Translations under genes and position numbers: made by a program | DNA from: Phytohabitans flavus | GTDB taxonomy: Bacteria; Actinomycetota; Actinomycetes; Mycobacteriales; Micromonosporaceae | DNA: 64,000 nt | Assembly (NCBI RefSeq): GCF_011764545.1 | Contig: NZ_AP022870.1 | Location: 1,844,001 to 1,908,000, forward strand | Direction of reading: 5' to 3' | The notes under the pieces: generated by a model | The model's input: the letters and a program-made list of their open reading frames with translations, nothing else | The model's database searches: none | What the model was told of the DNA's origin: nothing | Shown here: positions 17,676 to 26,790 of the stretch, one piece after another | Numbering within the stretch: position 1 is the stretch's first letter | Layout of the letters: the number at the start of each line of letters is the position of its first letter

Positions 17676-18291
17676 CCGACGCGGCCTGCTGGCGCCGGCG
17701 CCGCGAGCGCAGGGCCTGCACAGCGATGGGTGCGACCGAGATGGCGACAATGCCGATCAGGATCAGCTCGATGTTGTTCTTGACGAAGCTGATCTGGCCG
17801 AGGAGGTAGCCCAGGACGGTGATGCCGCAGCCCCAGAGCACGCCGCCGACCAGGTTGTAGATCAAGAATGTGCGGTACGGCATGCTGCTGGCGCCGGCGA
17901 TGATCGGCGTGAACGTGCGCACCACGGGCACGAAGCGGGCGAGCACGATCGAGCGGGCGCCGTGCCGTGCGAAGAACGCCTCGGCCCGCAGCAGGTTCTC
18001 CCGTTTGAAGAGCCGGGATTCTGGCCGGTCGAAGAGGCGCCGCCCGACGCTGCGGCCGAACAGGTAGCCGACCTGGTCGCCGGCGACCGCCGCGATGGCG
18101 ATGAGCGCGCACAGCAGCGGCAGCGACAGGTGCAGGTACCGGCCATCGGCGACCAGCAGCCCGGCGGTGAACAGCAGCGAGTCGCCGGGCAGGAAGAACC
18201 CGATCAGCAGCCCGGACTCGGCGAAGACGATCACGAGGATGCCGAGCACGCCGAACGTGGACGTGAGCCACTCCGGGTCGAGAAAACGCAT
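17668..18291 (-). CDS. DedA-family membrane protein
   Basis: 207 residues from the ATG at 18291. It carries the DedA/VTT pattern: FAESGLLIGFFLPGDSLLFTAG near the N-terminus, GRSVGRRLF, and the arginine-rich FVPVVRTFTPIIAGASSMPY re-entrant segment. Four to five helices are predicted. DedA proteins contribute to envelope homeostasis; some members flip undecaprenyl phosphate or phospholipids and are driven by proton motive force. A basic tail (RSRRRRQQ) ends the protein. It is transcribed convergently with the iron operon. Confidence 0.9.
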   Translation of the reverse strand: MRFLDPEWLTSTFGVLGILVIVFAESGLLIGFFLPGDSLLFTAGLLVADGRYLHLSLPLLCALIAIAAVAGDQVGYLFGRSVGRRLFDRPESRLFKRENLLRAEAFFARHGARSIVLARFVPVVRTFTPIIAGASSMPYRTFLIYNLVGGVLWGCGITVLGYLLGQISFVKNNIELILIGIVAISVAPIAVQALRSRRRRQQAASVS

Positions 18292-18341
18292 GGTCGCGAC
18301 GGTAGGGATGGCGACCTGAAAGCAGCCTGAACATGAAGAGT

Positions 18342-19529
18342 TCAGCTTCGCAGCGAAGTGACGTCGGGCAGGGTGCGCGAGCCCCGGTGGCTGCGGATCG
18401 CGTCGGAGATGGCGATGCCGCACAGGACCAGCGCAGTGGTGGCGATGGTGAACACCGGTGGCAGGAACGTCACCGCCGGTGCGATCGCGATCAGTACCGC
18501 CATCCAGGCCAGCCGGGACCAGGCGACGACGCGGAACACCACGTATTCGAAGACGGTGCGGCCGAGCAGGAACAGGATCGGACCGCCGACGATGATGGCC
18601 ACCCAGCTCGTTGGTGTGTCCCCGGTCGGCTGGCCGATGACGAGGTCGAAACCGGCGGCGCTGGAGACGATGCCGGCCACTATGAGGAAGTGGGTGTAGG
18701 GAGCCGCGCGTGATATCCGGCCAGGTCTCTGGACTATCGCCACCTGGAGGAACGCACCAGCCCGGAAGACGTAGATCTGCCATAGCAGCAGGGTCGTGAC
18801 GAACGTGATCAGGAAGGCGACGAACCGCTCCGGCGTGAACTCGGTGGTGCCGATGCGCAGCGTGGGCATCAGGAGCAGGTCACCGAGCGCGAGGATGGTG
18901 AATTGCTGGTACCGCTCACCGAGGTGGCCGGCGCTGGCCTGCTCGTACTGCTTTCGCGGCACCCGGCCGAGCCATGGTGTCGGGTAGCGCAGCCCGCTGG
19001 CTACGTAGTCGATCGTGATCGCCGCCAGCCACCAGGCGAAACGCGCCCAGTCGGTGGCAAACGCGCCGAGCATCCAGAAGATCGCGGACACGACAAACCA
19101 GAACAGGAACCGTGCTGCCCGGGCCCGGACATGGCGGGCGCGCAGGACGGATAGCAGTATCACGCCACGGGTGACGTGCAGGGCCACGTACGCGCTGGCG
19201 AAGAGCCACCCGAGCGACCCGAACGCGAACGGGATCGTGCCCGCCAGCAGGATAGTGCCGAACATAGTTCCAGTGATCATGACCTGGACCGGCCGCCGCT
19301 CCGGGTGGTAGAAGTCCGTCAGCTGCGCGGTGATCGTCCAGGTCCACCAGATCGCCATTAGCAGCAGGAGGAGCTGGACGGCTCCGGTCGGGGTGGCGTC
19401 GACAGACAGCTGTACCGAGGTCACCGCCAGGGCGGCCACGTACGCGAGGTCGAAGAGCAGTTCCAGCAGAGTAGCCCGTTCCGGCGCGTCGCTAGTCCGG
19501 ATCAGTTCCTCCCGGCTTTCGCTGGTCAT
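18342..19529 (-). CDS. LtrA-family (low temperature requirement A) membrane protein
   Basis: 395 residues from the ATG at 19529, preceded by GGGGGA; an in-frame upstream codon at 19556 is less likely. The family signature RATLLELLFDLAYVAALAV opens the protein, and about ten to eleven hydrophobic helices follow (VQLLLLLMAIWWTWTITAQL; RTVFEYVVFRVVAWSRL). YHPERRPVQVMI and LGERYQQFTILALGD are typical LtrA segments. LtrA was named from a Listeria cold-growth mutant; its biochemical role is unknown. It lies 50 bases from DedA on the same strand and could be in one transcript. Confidence 0.88.
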   Translation of the reverse strand: MTSESREELIRTSDAPERATLLELLFDLAYVAALAVTSVQLSVDATPTGAVQLLLLLMAIWWTWTITAQLTDFYHPERRPVQVMITGTMFGTILLAGTIPFAFGSLGWLFASAYVALHVTRGVILLSVLRARHVRARAARFLFWFVVSAIFWMLGAFATDWARFAWWLAAITIDYVASGLRYPTPWLGRVPRKQYEQASAGHLGERYQQFTILALGDLLLMPTLRIGTTEFTPERFVAFLITFVTTLLLWQIYVFRAGAFLQVAIVQRPGRISRAAPYTHFLIVAGIVSSAAGFDLVIGQPTGDTPTSWVAIIVGGPILFLLGRTVFEYVVFRVVAWSRLAWMAVLIAIAPAVTFLPPVFTIATTALVLCGIAISDAIRSHRGSRTLPDVTSLRS

Positions 19530-19571
19530 CGATCCCCCGATCTGAGTGCGGTCCACGTCAGGCCAAACGAT

Positions 19572-19674
19572 CTAGAGATCTTTCAGAGTTGGGGTGGCCT
19601 CGGCGTCTTGGCGCGGATAAAGATCCAAAATCAAGGGAAGTCGGGCTACCGCGATGTCCGTTGTGGTCCAGACC
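19572..19674 (+). repeat. Dispersed ~100-bp repeat, copy 1
   Basis: It begins CTAGAGATCTTT, has a middle block GGGGTGGCCTCGGCGTCTT and TCCAAAATCAAGG, and ends CTACCGCGATGTCCG then GTGGTCCAGACC. It aligns along its whole length with 52814-52914 (+) and 38805-38905 (-). The end block can fold: ACCGCG and CGCGGT pair in the 38-kb copy. This copy stands between the LtrA start and a hydrolase remnant, not at a gene end. Confidence 0.8.
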
Positions 19675-19753
19675 GTTGACGAATTCCTTCTCCGCGTCGG
19701 TCAGCCTGCGGCTGGCCGGGCGGGCCATCGAGCCGTTGTGCCGGGGCGGTCCG

Positions 19754-19945
19754 ATGACGCTGCTCGTAACCGAGGGTGGCGACTCCCGTACGGTGGAACA
19801 GATCCGGGGCCACGGCGAGGAAGTTGCGGGCGGCCAGCCGCCGGCAGGTCGCCTCGACCGCGTCCCGGACGAACGGGTCCCAGCGCTGGCGGCGGCGGTC
19901 CGCAAGGCGGCCGAACGCATCAGCGAACAGTTCGCCGCCATCGAC
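19754..19945 (-). pseudogene. Dienelactone hydrolase remnant
   Basis: The minus strand encodes about 60 codons containing DPFVRDAVEATCRRLAARNF, then LAVAPDLFHRTGVATLGYE. The pattern CRRLAxxxxLAVAPDLFHRTG is the conserved segment before the nucleophile elbow in dienelactone-hydrolase-family alpha/beta hydrolases. The nucleophile, acid and histidine regions are absent on both sides and no start codon fits, so this is a truncated relic. The ATG-initiated forward reading of the same bases looks like an antisense shadow. Confidence 0.6.
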
Positions 19946-19971
19946 AGCTGAGTACCGAAATGGAGTGTGCG

Positions 19972-20670
19972 GTGGAAGATTTGCGGCTCGACGTGGCGGA
20001 TGCGCATCTGGCGCTGGCTGTCGCGGGCCAGGCGGACATGGTGTGGGGACACGCCAGCCTCCGTGACCCTCAGGGCCGCGGCGTGTGGATGAAGGCGGCG
20101 GGCTGGGGCTTCGAGGAGATCATCCCGGAGCGGGTCGTTCTGGTCTCGCCGGGCGGCGAGGTCGTCGAAGGCGACGGGCGCCGCCACATCGAGTACCCCA
20201 TCCACACCCAGCTCATGGCGGCTCGACCCGACGTCGCGGCGGTCGTGCACGGCCATGCCCCGGCGACGTCGGTGTTCGCCTCGCTCGGTGTCCCGCTGCG
20301 TGCGCTGTCCCACGACGCGGTGCCGTTTGTCGACCCGGACGTTCCCCGCTTCACCGAGACCGGGGACCTGATCCGCGACGACCGGCTCGGTGCCGCCCTG
20401 GCCTCCGCCGTCGGCAGCGCCGCCGGTGCGCTGATCCCGGGCCACGGCTTCGTCGTGGTCGGGCCCAGCCTCGCCGTCGCGGTGATGCGGGCGGTGCTGC
20501 TGGACCGAGCCTGCCGCAACCATTTGGCGGCGCTGAGCGCGGGCGGACCGGCCCGATGGTCAGACGCGAGCGAGGTGGCCGCCAAGCGCGAGTCGGTGTG
20601 GGCGCCGGCGCAGTATCAGGCCGGCTACGACTACCTCGTGCGGCGCGCACGGGCCGGCAAGGACTCGTAG
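19972..20670 (+). CDS. Class II aldolase/adducin-family protein
   Basis: 232 residues from the GTG at 19972, which has GGAG six bases upstream; an ATG at 19960 is the alternative. The zinc-aldolase layout is present: GHASLRD, then IEYPIHTQLMAARPDVAAVVHGHA in two overlapping parts with the metal histidines of VVHGHAP, and a later histidine in LIPGHGFVVVG. Members cleave or epimerise sugar phosphates (fuculose, ribulose 5-phosphate) or act as decarboxylases and dehydratases. No neighbouring sugar genes narrow the substrate. A divergent pair with LtrA, and convergent to an alcohol dehydrogenase. Confidence 0.85.
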   Translation: MEDLRLDVADAHLALAVAGQADMVWGHASLRDPQGRGVWMKAAGWGFEEIIPERVVLVSPGGEVVEGDGRRHIEYPIHTQLMAARPDVAAVVHGHAPATSVFASLGVPLRALSHDAVPFVDPDVPRFTETGDLIRDDRLGAALASAVGSAAGALIPGHGFVVVGPSLAVAVMRAVLLDRACRNHLAALSAGGPARWSDASEVAAKRESVWAPAQYQAGYDYLVRRARAGKDS

Positions 20671-20693
20671 GCGCACGGCTGGCCACCGGTGGC

Positions 20694-21661
20694 TTACGGC
20701 AGATCGAGGACGGTCGTACCGCGCTTGCCCTGGCGGTCGAGATGACGGTAGGCGTCGGCGATGCGCACCAACGGGATGGTCTGGTCGACCACCGCGACGA
20801 TCCGGCCGGCCTCGGCGAGTTCCTTCACCAGGGCCAGGTCTTTCGCCTTCGCCGCCGCCGGCCGCAGCCCGGTGAAGGCGATGACCGCCCGCCGGTTGCC
20901 GACCACCGCGGTCCATGGTGCCTGGACCATGATGGCCAGCGACGGCACCGTGGTCAGGTAGCGGCCACCGGGCTTGAGCAGGCGCCGGCAACGGCCGTAG
21001 GAGCTGGCGCCGGCCACGTCGAAGATGACGTCATAGGTACGGCCTTCCTTGGTGAAGTCCGTGCGGGTGTAGTCGACGACCCGGTCCGCGCCGAGACGCG
21101 TGACGAGTTCGGCGCCGGCGCCGCTGCACACGGCCGTGATGTCGGCGCCGAAGTGCCGGGCGAGCTGCACCGCCTGGGCGCCGACGCTGCCGGATGCGCC
21201 GTTGATGAGAATGGACTGTCCGCTGTGGAGCTTCGCGTGGTCGCGGAGGAACACCAACGCGGTGCCGTCGACGAGTGTGACCGCCTCGGCATAGCCGAGG
21301 CCGGTGGGCAGCGTCGCTATAGCTCCGTCTTCCTTGACACAGACGTATTCCGCGTGGGCTCCGAGGCCGAGGTCGGTGGCACCGAAGACCTTGTCCCCAC
21401 GGCGTACCGGGTGACCGCCGCGCCCACCGCTGAGACCTCGCCGGCAAACTCCGAGCCGAGCACGGACTTTTTCGGCCGACGCAACCCGCTGAAGAGTCGG
21501 GCGAAGCGCGGTGTACCCGACCGGAAGGCGCTGTCGGCCGCGGTTACGGTCGCCGCGTGGACCCGGACGAGCACCTGGTTCGGGCCGGGCACCGGAGTGT
21601 CCACATCGGCCTCATGCACGACCTCGGGCGGGCCATAGGTGGTACGGACAGCGGCTCTCAT
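20694..21661 (-). pseudogene. MDR-family NADPH:quinone/alcohol oxidoreductase, one frameshift
   Basis: Start ATG 21661 (or the adjacent ATG 21664) after GAGGAG. The N-terminal half reads MRAAVRTTYGPPEVV to AVTRYAVG; the C-terminal half holds the cofactor loop NGASGSVGAQAVQLAR and ends VLDLP. Between them the frame slips at the C run 21395-21398. One base added there restores GDKVFGATDLGLGAHAEY, then TLPTGLGYAEAVTLVDG, the normal MDR linker. The restored protein has about 322 residues and no zinc ligands, so a quinone or enone reductase is likely. Confidence 0.82.
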
Positions 21662-21841
21662 CATTGTCTCCTCAGGACAGCCCGCGTCCGGCGGGACTAG
21701 CGGGGCGACCACGTAGTGTTAAACAAACTTGACACACCTAAGGTAAGGTAAATCCGACACGGGGTCAAGAGTTCTTTACACTGCCGGCCGGGGCGACGGT
21801 CGTGGTCGGCCGTAGACGAGCGGGCCTGAGCGGAGGCGCTC

Positions 21842-22768
21842 TTAGGAAAGGTGCTCGATCAGGCTGACGGCGGTGAGCCGCTCGGATTCGGTCCAGAGGC
21901 GGGCGTTGGTGGCGTCGTCGAGGGCGCGGCGGGTCGGGCGGACCTTCGTCGTCGGGCCGACAAGGCCGAACCGCCGGGACGGGCCGAAGTAGTCACCCGC
22001 GCCGACGTCCAGGGCGGTCGCGGCGTACAGCAGAGGCTCGGCGCCCTGTTCGACGTCCTGGGACGGGATGATGTTGAAGCGCGTCACCCAGGCACGGGTG
22101 GCCTTGTCGCGGCCGAGACTGGCTCCGGCGGTCTGGAGGTTGGTCCGTGTGAAGCCGGGGTGGGCGCCGGTGCTGAGCACCTTCCAGCCGCGCTCGGTCG
22201 CAATCTTCGCGAGCTGCTGGGTGAACATCAGGTCGGCCAGCTTTGACTGGGCGTAGGACAGCATGGGGCTGTAGCGGCGGCGTTCCCACTGTAGGTCGTC
22301 GAAGTGGATGCGGCCGAAGTTGGCTACGCCGCTGCTCATCGTCGCCACTCGCGGTTGGTCGGCGGCCAGCAGGAGCGGCAGCAGGCGCAGGGTCAGCGCG
22401 AACGGGCCGAGGTAGTTGCTGCCCAGTTGTAGCTCGAAGCCGTCGGCAGTGGTCATCCGCTGCGGCGGGGCCATCACGCCAGCGTTGTTCACAAGCAGGT
22501 CCAGTGGGGTCCCGTCGGCGATGAGGCCGTCGGCAAACTCGCGCACGGACGCCAGGTCGGCGAGGTCGATGCGGCGGACCTCCAGCGTCGCGCGGGGGTG
22601 GCGCGCCAGGATGTCCGCCCTGGCCTGCTCGCCCTTGGCGGGACTGCGCACGGCGAGTACGACGCGCGCACCGGCCTCAGCGAGGCGGCGGGCCGTCTCC
22701 TTGCCGGTGCCGCTGTTGGCCCCGGTCACCACGGCGAGCTTTCCGGACTGGTCGGGCACGGAGTACAT
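21842..22768 (-). CDS. Short-chain dehydrogenase/reductase (retinol-dehydrogenase-like)
   Basis: 308 residues with a strong AGGAGG ribosome site. The cofactor motif is [20 protein letters not shown], the NAG motif is LLVNNAGVM, and the catalytic serine, tyrosine and lysine lie in [11 protein letters not shown] and [10 protein letters not shown]. The extended length and the [11 protein letters not shown] segment match the retinol dehydrogenase/WWOX-like SDR group, with NADP(H) preference inferred. It is divergent from a TetR-family gene with repeated dyads between them, so it is very probably repressed by that regulator and induced by its ligand. Confidence 0.9.
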   Translation of the reverse strand: MYSVPDQSGKLAVVTGANSGTGKETARRLAEAGARVVLAVRSPAKGEQARADILARHPRATLEVRRIDLADLASVREFADGLIADGTPLDLLVNNAGVMAPPQRMTTADGFELQLGSNYLGPFALTLRLLPLLLAADQPRVATMSSGVANFGRIHFDDLQWERRRYSPMLSYAQSKLADLMFTQQLAKIATERGWKVLSTGAHPGFTRTNLQTAGASLGRDKATRAWVTRFNIIPSQDVEQGAEPLLYAATALDVGAGDYFGPSRRFGLVGPTTKVRPTRRALDDATNARLWTESERLTAVSLIEHLS

Positions 22769-22783
22769 GGCGGACCTCCTTAA

Positions 22784-22853
22784 AGACTGTCGGTCTGTTA
22801 TGACTCGACGTTAACAGACCGGTAGTCCTTAACGCAAGAGACCGTCAGTCTGT
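22784..22853. promoter_or_regulatory. Three TetR-type operator dyads between SDR and TetR genes
   Basis: Related dyads lie at 22784-22800 (AGACTGTCGGTCTGTTA), 22811-22828 (inverted, TTAACAGACCGGTAGTCC) and 22839-22853 (AGACCGTCAGTCTGT). Each has the core AGAC-N5-GTCT or a near match. The first two also form a larger inverted pair agreeing at 14 of 16 positions. They occupy the 96-bp divergent intergenic region, the expected place for an autoregulating TetR repressor. Confidence 0.75.
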
Positions 22854-22864
22854 AGGCTGGGCGC

Positions 22865-23551
22865 ATGACGTCCTTCAAGCGGGCCCGGAGCGAGGAGCAG
22901 CGCGCGGAGCGGCGGCGGGACATCCTCGAGACCGCCGCCGCGATGCTGGACGAGCTACCAGTGGCGCAGGTCAGCCTCAACGAGCTGAGCCGCCGCGTGC
23001 GCCTGGCGAAGTCGAACGTGCTGCGCTACTTCGAATCTCGCGAGGCCGTGCTGCTCGAACTGCTCGACACGAAGACGCGCGAATGGCTTGCGCAGCTAGG
23101 CGGCGAACTCGACAACGGCATCGACCCAGCCGCGACGGCGCGGGAGCGAGCTGATCGGCTCGCCGCGGTCCTGTCGGCGTCATTCGCCGCGAGGCCGGTG
23201 CTGTGCGACCTGATGAGCAACCAGGCCGCGGTGTTGGAACACAACGTCTCGACGCGGGTCGCAGCCGACTACAAGCGCGCCGCCATCGAGAACGTGCGCG
23301 CCCTTGCGCGGCAAGCGCTCACCCACGTCCCTGAATTCGGCGAACAAGACGCGGAGCGCTTTGCCGCCGCCACGCTGCTGCTGGTCGGCGCGACCTGGAC
23401 ACACTCCCGCCCCGCGCCCGCGATGAAGGCGGCCTACGAGGAGCACCCGGAGCTGGCAGTGCTGCGGATCGACTTCGCCGACGTCCTCCGTCAGCTCCTG
23501 GAAGTCCTCGCCTCCGGGCTGCTGAGCCGGCAGAAACTAGGGTCTCTCTAG
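22865..23551 (+). CDS. TetR-family transcriptional regulator
   Basis: 228 residues. The N-terminal helix-turn-helix is RRRDILETAAAMLDELPVAQ, then VSLNELSRRVRLAKSNVLRYF, where the tryptophan or tyrosine of the recognition helix is replaced by VLRYF. The C-terminal ligand-binding domain contains SNQAAVLEHNVSTRVAADYK, typical of the TetR_C_17-like group. It probably represses the divergent SDR gene and itself through the dyads in between. Confidence 0.9.
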   Translation: MTSFKRARSEEQRAERRRDILETAAAMLDELPVAQVSLNELSRRVRLAKSNVLRYFESREAVLLELLDTKTREWLAQLGGELDNGIDPAATARERADRLAAVLSASFAARPVLCDLMSNQAAVLEHNVSTRVAADYKRAAIENVRALARQALTHVPEFGEQDAERFAAATLLLVGATWTHSRPAPAMKAAYEEHPELAVLRIDFADVLRQLLEVLASGLLSRQKLGSL

Positions 23552-23719
23552 TCGGAGGTACAACACCGCCTCTCAGTTCATCAACAGCTGGCAATCTAGG
23601 CTAAATGCGTGGCGCGGATTGCTAACGCCCTTCCGGACCGTTTTGTGGCAGGATGCCTGGACACGCGGTAGCTCGACAGGTTACCCGGACCACGCGATCC
23701 TCCGGAGGATGAGCAACGC

Positions 23720-24895
23720 ATGCCACCCCACAAGCGGGTCCTGATCACCATTACCGCGTCGCTGCTGGTGGGCGCCCTGATGGCCTGTACGTCCGCGGAC
23801 GACGGCAACGACGCGCCCGGGGCGGACGCCGGCAGTGGACAGAAGGGTCCCGCCGCCGAGTTCCGAGATCAGAACCTGTTGGTCACGGCCGTCTGCTCGG
23901 CTGGCGCGGACGGCGGCTGGCGGGTCTCGGTGGACGGTTGGGATCCGAAGACCTGGACGCACGAGGCGCAGGCCACCTTCGCGGTGCCGGCCACGGTCGT
24001 CGCCACCAAGCAGACCTCGGGGCCGCGTTCGGCTCTGACCGCACTATGCACACCCAGCGATTACGGGCCGCTGGGCCAGTCGGCCCGGGACGGCGAGGGC
24101 GATACCGCGGTCGTCCGGATGGTCCGGTCCCTGTTCGACCGCGACTTCACGAGGCTCGCCGTGGTCATCCAGGACGAGGACGGCGGCCCCGGCCATGTGG
24201 GCTACGTCGATCGCGGTGGACAGCTCACTGACCTAACCGCGACTGACACCGGATTCGGGTCCACTCCGAACGAGAGCTACGCGGTCCTCAGCCCCGACGG
24301 CGCGGAAGTTTGGTTCACCTACTGGGATACCCAGGTCGGCACGAAGATCGGTAGCCGGGCGGTGGCCGGGGACCACAAGCGGATCGAGCGGGCCGGCAAG
24401 GTGCCCAACGGGCGTCCGCTGTTCCTGGTCGGAGACCCGGTCCGCGCAGTGGTGGGCTACGACATCGCCGTCTCACCGGACGGCAGGCGCTTCAGCAGCA
24501 CCTATGCGCCTGAGGGCGTCTTCGCGGTGCCGGATCAGAGCACTGCGCTCACCGACAGTTCCTCGAAGGCCGGCGACAACATGTGTTCGGACGCCGTCGG
24601 GTGGCTCGACGACGATACCTTGCTGTGCCCTTTCGGCAACGGCAGCCTCGCGGCCCTCGATGTCGACGGCGGGACGAGCACGCCGAGAGGCCCCATCCTG
24701 CCCGACAACGACCGGGAGACCACCGGCATGGTCATCTCCCCGGACGGCAGCCAGGTCGTGTTCCTCAGTGCGTTCGAAAAGGAGCGCGAGTACTGGATCT
24801 CCGCCACTCAACCCAGTTCTACGCCCCAGAAGGTGGAACAGAGCGGCGCGTTCTCCGTCCTGGGTGACACCGCCATCTTCATCGAGTGGCGCTGA
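23720..24895 (+). CDS. Putative lipoprotein, beta-propeller-like
   Basis: 391 residues. The N-terminus RVLITITASLLVGALMACTS is a lipoprotein signal with lipobox LMAC. The mature part has repeated AVLSPDGAEVWF, IAVSPDGRRFSS and MVISPDGSQVVFLS segments, the SPDG loops of TolB/WD40-like propellers. CSAGADGG and VGWLDDDTLLCPF suggest a possible disulfide. It is probably tethered outside the membrane, as ligand or protein-binding scaffold. There is no enzyme motif and no clear operon partner; the GlxA-like gene follows convergently, six bases away. Confidence 0.7.
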   Translation: MPPHKRVLITITASLLVGALMACTSADDGNDAPGADAGSGQKGPAAEFRDQNLLVTAVCSAGADGGWRVSVDGWDPKTWTHEAQATFAVPATVVATKQTSGPRSALTALCTPSDYGPLGQSARDGEGDTAVVRMVRSLFDRDFTRLAVVIQDEDGGPGHVGYVDRGGQLTDLTATDTGFGSTPNESYAVLSPDGAEVWFTYWDTQVGTKIGSRAVAGDHKRIERAGKVPNGRPLFLVGDPVRAVVGYDIAVSPDGRRFSSTYAPEGVFAVPDQSTALTDSSSKAGDNMCSDAVGWLDDDTLLCPFGNGSLAALDVDGGTSTPRGPILPDNDRETTGMVISPDGSQVVFLSAFEKEREYWISATQPSSTPQKVEQSGAFSVLGDTAIFIEWR

Positions 24896-24901
24896 GGTGG
24901 T

Positions 24902-25921
24902 TTAGCGTCGGCGGTGCACGTTGCGGTAGTGCGTTGGCGGGATGCCGAACCATGTGTTGAATGCCTGGCGGAGTGTTTCGGCGGATCGGAAGCCGGTTGC
25001 TTTCGCGATCGAGGAGATCGGTCGATCGGTGGTGACCAGGGCGGTGGCTGCCGCTTGTAGGCGCGCGTGTCGGACCATTCGGGCTGGAGGTTGGCCGGTG
25101 TGTTCGACGACGAGTCGGGTGAGGTGTCGTTCGCTGACGCCGGCGATGGCGGCGAGGCGAGTGGTGGATAGGTCTGCGTCGGGGTGTGCGGTGACGTGGT
25201 CGAGGACACGGCGGACGATGTCGTGTTCGGGGCGGCGAGCGCGTATGAACATGCTCATTTGTGCTTGGTTTCCGGGGCGTTGTAGGTAGGTGACCAGGCC
25301 CATGGCGACCCAGCGGGCTCGTTCGGCGCCGTGGTCGGCTTCGATGAACGCTAGGGCGAGGTCGAGTGCTGCTGTTACGCCGCCGGAGGTCCATATGCGG
25401 CCGTCCTGCACGTAGATCGGTGCGGGGTCGACCCGTATCGCGGGGTATGCGCGGGCTAGTTCGTCGGCGTGGTGCCAGTGGGTGGTGGCTCGTCTGCCGT
25501 TGAGGAGGCCGGCCGCGGCGAGGATTGTCGCGCCGGTGCAGACTGACGCCACTCGGCTTGAGGTGCGGGCCAGTCGTTGGATTTGACTGATGAGCCTGGG
25601 GTCGGCTGCGGCTGCCGCGTGGCCGAGGCCGCCGGAGACGACGAGGGTGTGCAGTGTGCCGGGCACGTCCGGTAGGGCAACCTGGGCGTGTAGGTCGAGG
25701 CCGGAGTCGCAGCGCACGCCCTGGCCGGACAGGGTGGCGAACTGGATGTCGTAGGTAGGTGTGGCGCCGAGCCGGTTGGCCAGGTCGAGGCTGCTTGTCA
25801 CGCTCGCGACGTCGAGTAGCTCGAGGCCGTCGTAGCCGACGACAACGACGCGCCTGCGGTGCCCCGCGCCGGGGCTGGGCGTGCGTGTCGTTTGTTCGAG
25901 CAAGTTCTCACTTGCGGCCAT
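24902..25921 (-). CDS. GlxA-family transcriptional regulator (DJ-1/PfpI domain plus AraC domain)
   Basis: 339 residues in two domains. Residues of about 23-190 are a class I glutamine-amidotransferase-like DJ-1/PfpI domain (RVVVVGYDGLELLDVAS; TLVVSGG; SVCTGATILAAAGLLNGRRATTHW), with the nucleophile-elbow cysteine in SVCTGA. Residues of about 230-335 are an AraC DNA-binding domain (STTRLAAIAGVSERHLTRLV; SIAKATGFRSAETLRQAFN). Such proteins usually activate catabolic genes in response to amines, amides or quaternary ammonium compounds. No target is evident next to it. It starts at an ATG at 25921. Confidence 0.88.
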   Translation of the reverse strand: MAASENLLEQTTRTPSPGAGHRRRVVVVGYDGLELLDVASVTSSLDLANRLGATPTYDIQFATLSGQGVRCDSGLDLHAQVALPDVPGTLHTLVVSGGLGHAAAAADPRLISQIQRLARTSSRVASVCTGATILAAAGLLNGRRATTHWHHADELARAYPAIRVDPAPIYVQDGRIWTSGGVTAALDLALAFIEADHGAERARWVAMGLVTYLQRPGNQAQMSMFIRARRPEHDIVRRVLDHVTAHPDADLSTTRLAAIAGVSERHLTRLVVEHTGQPPARMVRHARLQAAATALVTTDRPISSIAKATGFRSAETLRQAFNTWFGIPPTHYRNVHRRR

Positions 25922-26176
25922 ACGGGTTCAGGCCCTCCCAGACGACGACCTCCCGGCCGTTATGAAAACGATGTTCGCATGGCGGCGCTGCGGGATAAGC
26001 GTGGCTGGCCGGACACGTTTCCCAGGATTCCAGCCATGGGTGCCGCTGTGTCTTGCCGGGCGCGCTGGCCGGTCATTACGTTCGCTCGGCATGGCCGACC
26101 AGAGCAGGCAGTCGGCGCTCGTGGTCGCTTGTGGGAGCGAATGGTGCCGGATCGCCGGCACGTCTGGGAGGTGACC

Positions 26177-26761
26177 ATGACAACGGTGGAGTCGCCTCGG
26201 CCGATCAAGCTGGTCGACCGTTGGCCGACGGCATTGGCCGTGGTTGGTCTAGCGGGCGCGATCAGTGTCATCGTGCTGCTTGATCGCGAGGTGGAGCTGT
26301 TCGGTCCGGTCGTCGTAATGATGGCCGGGATTTACATGATGGCGTACGCGGTGGGCCGCCCACGGGCGGCGTGGGTCGCGCTGGCGGCCTTGAGCGCCGT
26401 CGTGTCGGTGCTGCACGCGCTCCGCCAGGCGGGTGTGCTGCCGGTCGAGCCGGCGGTGGGCATGTCGATAGTCGTGGTGCTGCTGTGGTTGTGGGCCGTG
26501 GCCCGGCGGCGGTTCACCGACGGCGGCGTGTTTTGGCTCCAGACGGCCGGCATGGTGGGCTTCGGGGCCGTCACGCTGGTGTGCGCCGCGCTCGCGCCGC
26601 GGTGGGGCGTGGTGTTGGCCGGTACCGGATTCCTCGCGCACGCCGCCTGGGACGCGTACCACTTTCGGATCGACAAGGTGGTGGACCGGCCGTATGCGGA
26701 GTTCTGCGGTGTCGTCGACCTGGTGGTCGGGCCGGCGCTGATCGTCGCGGCATTCGCGTAG
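26177..26761 (+). CDS. Six-helix membrane protein, paralogue of the convergent neighbour
   Basis: 194 residues from the ATG at 26177 with GGGAGG six bases upstream. Six hydrophobic segments are visible (ALAVVGLAGAISVIVLL; VVMMAGIYMMAYAV; MSIVVVLLWLWAVA; MVGFGAVTLVCAALA; AHAAWD region; VDLVVGPALIVAAF). The C-terminal HAAWDAYHFRIDKVVDRPYAEFCGVVD corresponds closely, piece by piece, to HGVWDFVHLKLDRVVPRSYAEWCGVLD of the gene at 26791-27371. The conserved W, D, H, Y-A-E and C-G-V positions suggest a functional site. No characterised family recognised. Confidence 0.75.
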   Translation: MTTVESPRPIKLVDRWPTALAVVGLAGAISVIVLLDREVELFGPVVVMMAGIYMMAYAVGRPRAAWVALAALSAVVSVLHALRQAGVLPVEPAVGMSIVVVLLWLWAVARRRFTDGGVFWLQTAGMVGFGAVTLVCAALAPRWGVVLAGTGFLAHAAWDAYHFRIDKVVDRPYAEFCGVVDLVVGPALIVAAFA

Positions 26762-26790
26762 CAGGGCTTCGATCGCACCAGGCGGAATGC

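Noticed and set aside
21713..21841. Iron box in the AT-rich stretch CACCTAAGGTAAGG
   Set aside because: It has half-site resemblance only, no dyad matching the 19-bp consensus, and flanks genes without an iron link. It is probably just the promoter of the dehydrogenase gene.
25922..26176. Possible small gene between the GlxA-like regulator and the membrane protein
   Set aside because: Open frames here lack ribosome sites and plausible composition. I see only a divergent promoter region.
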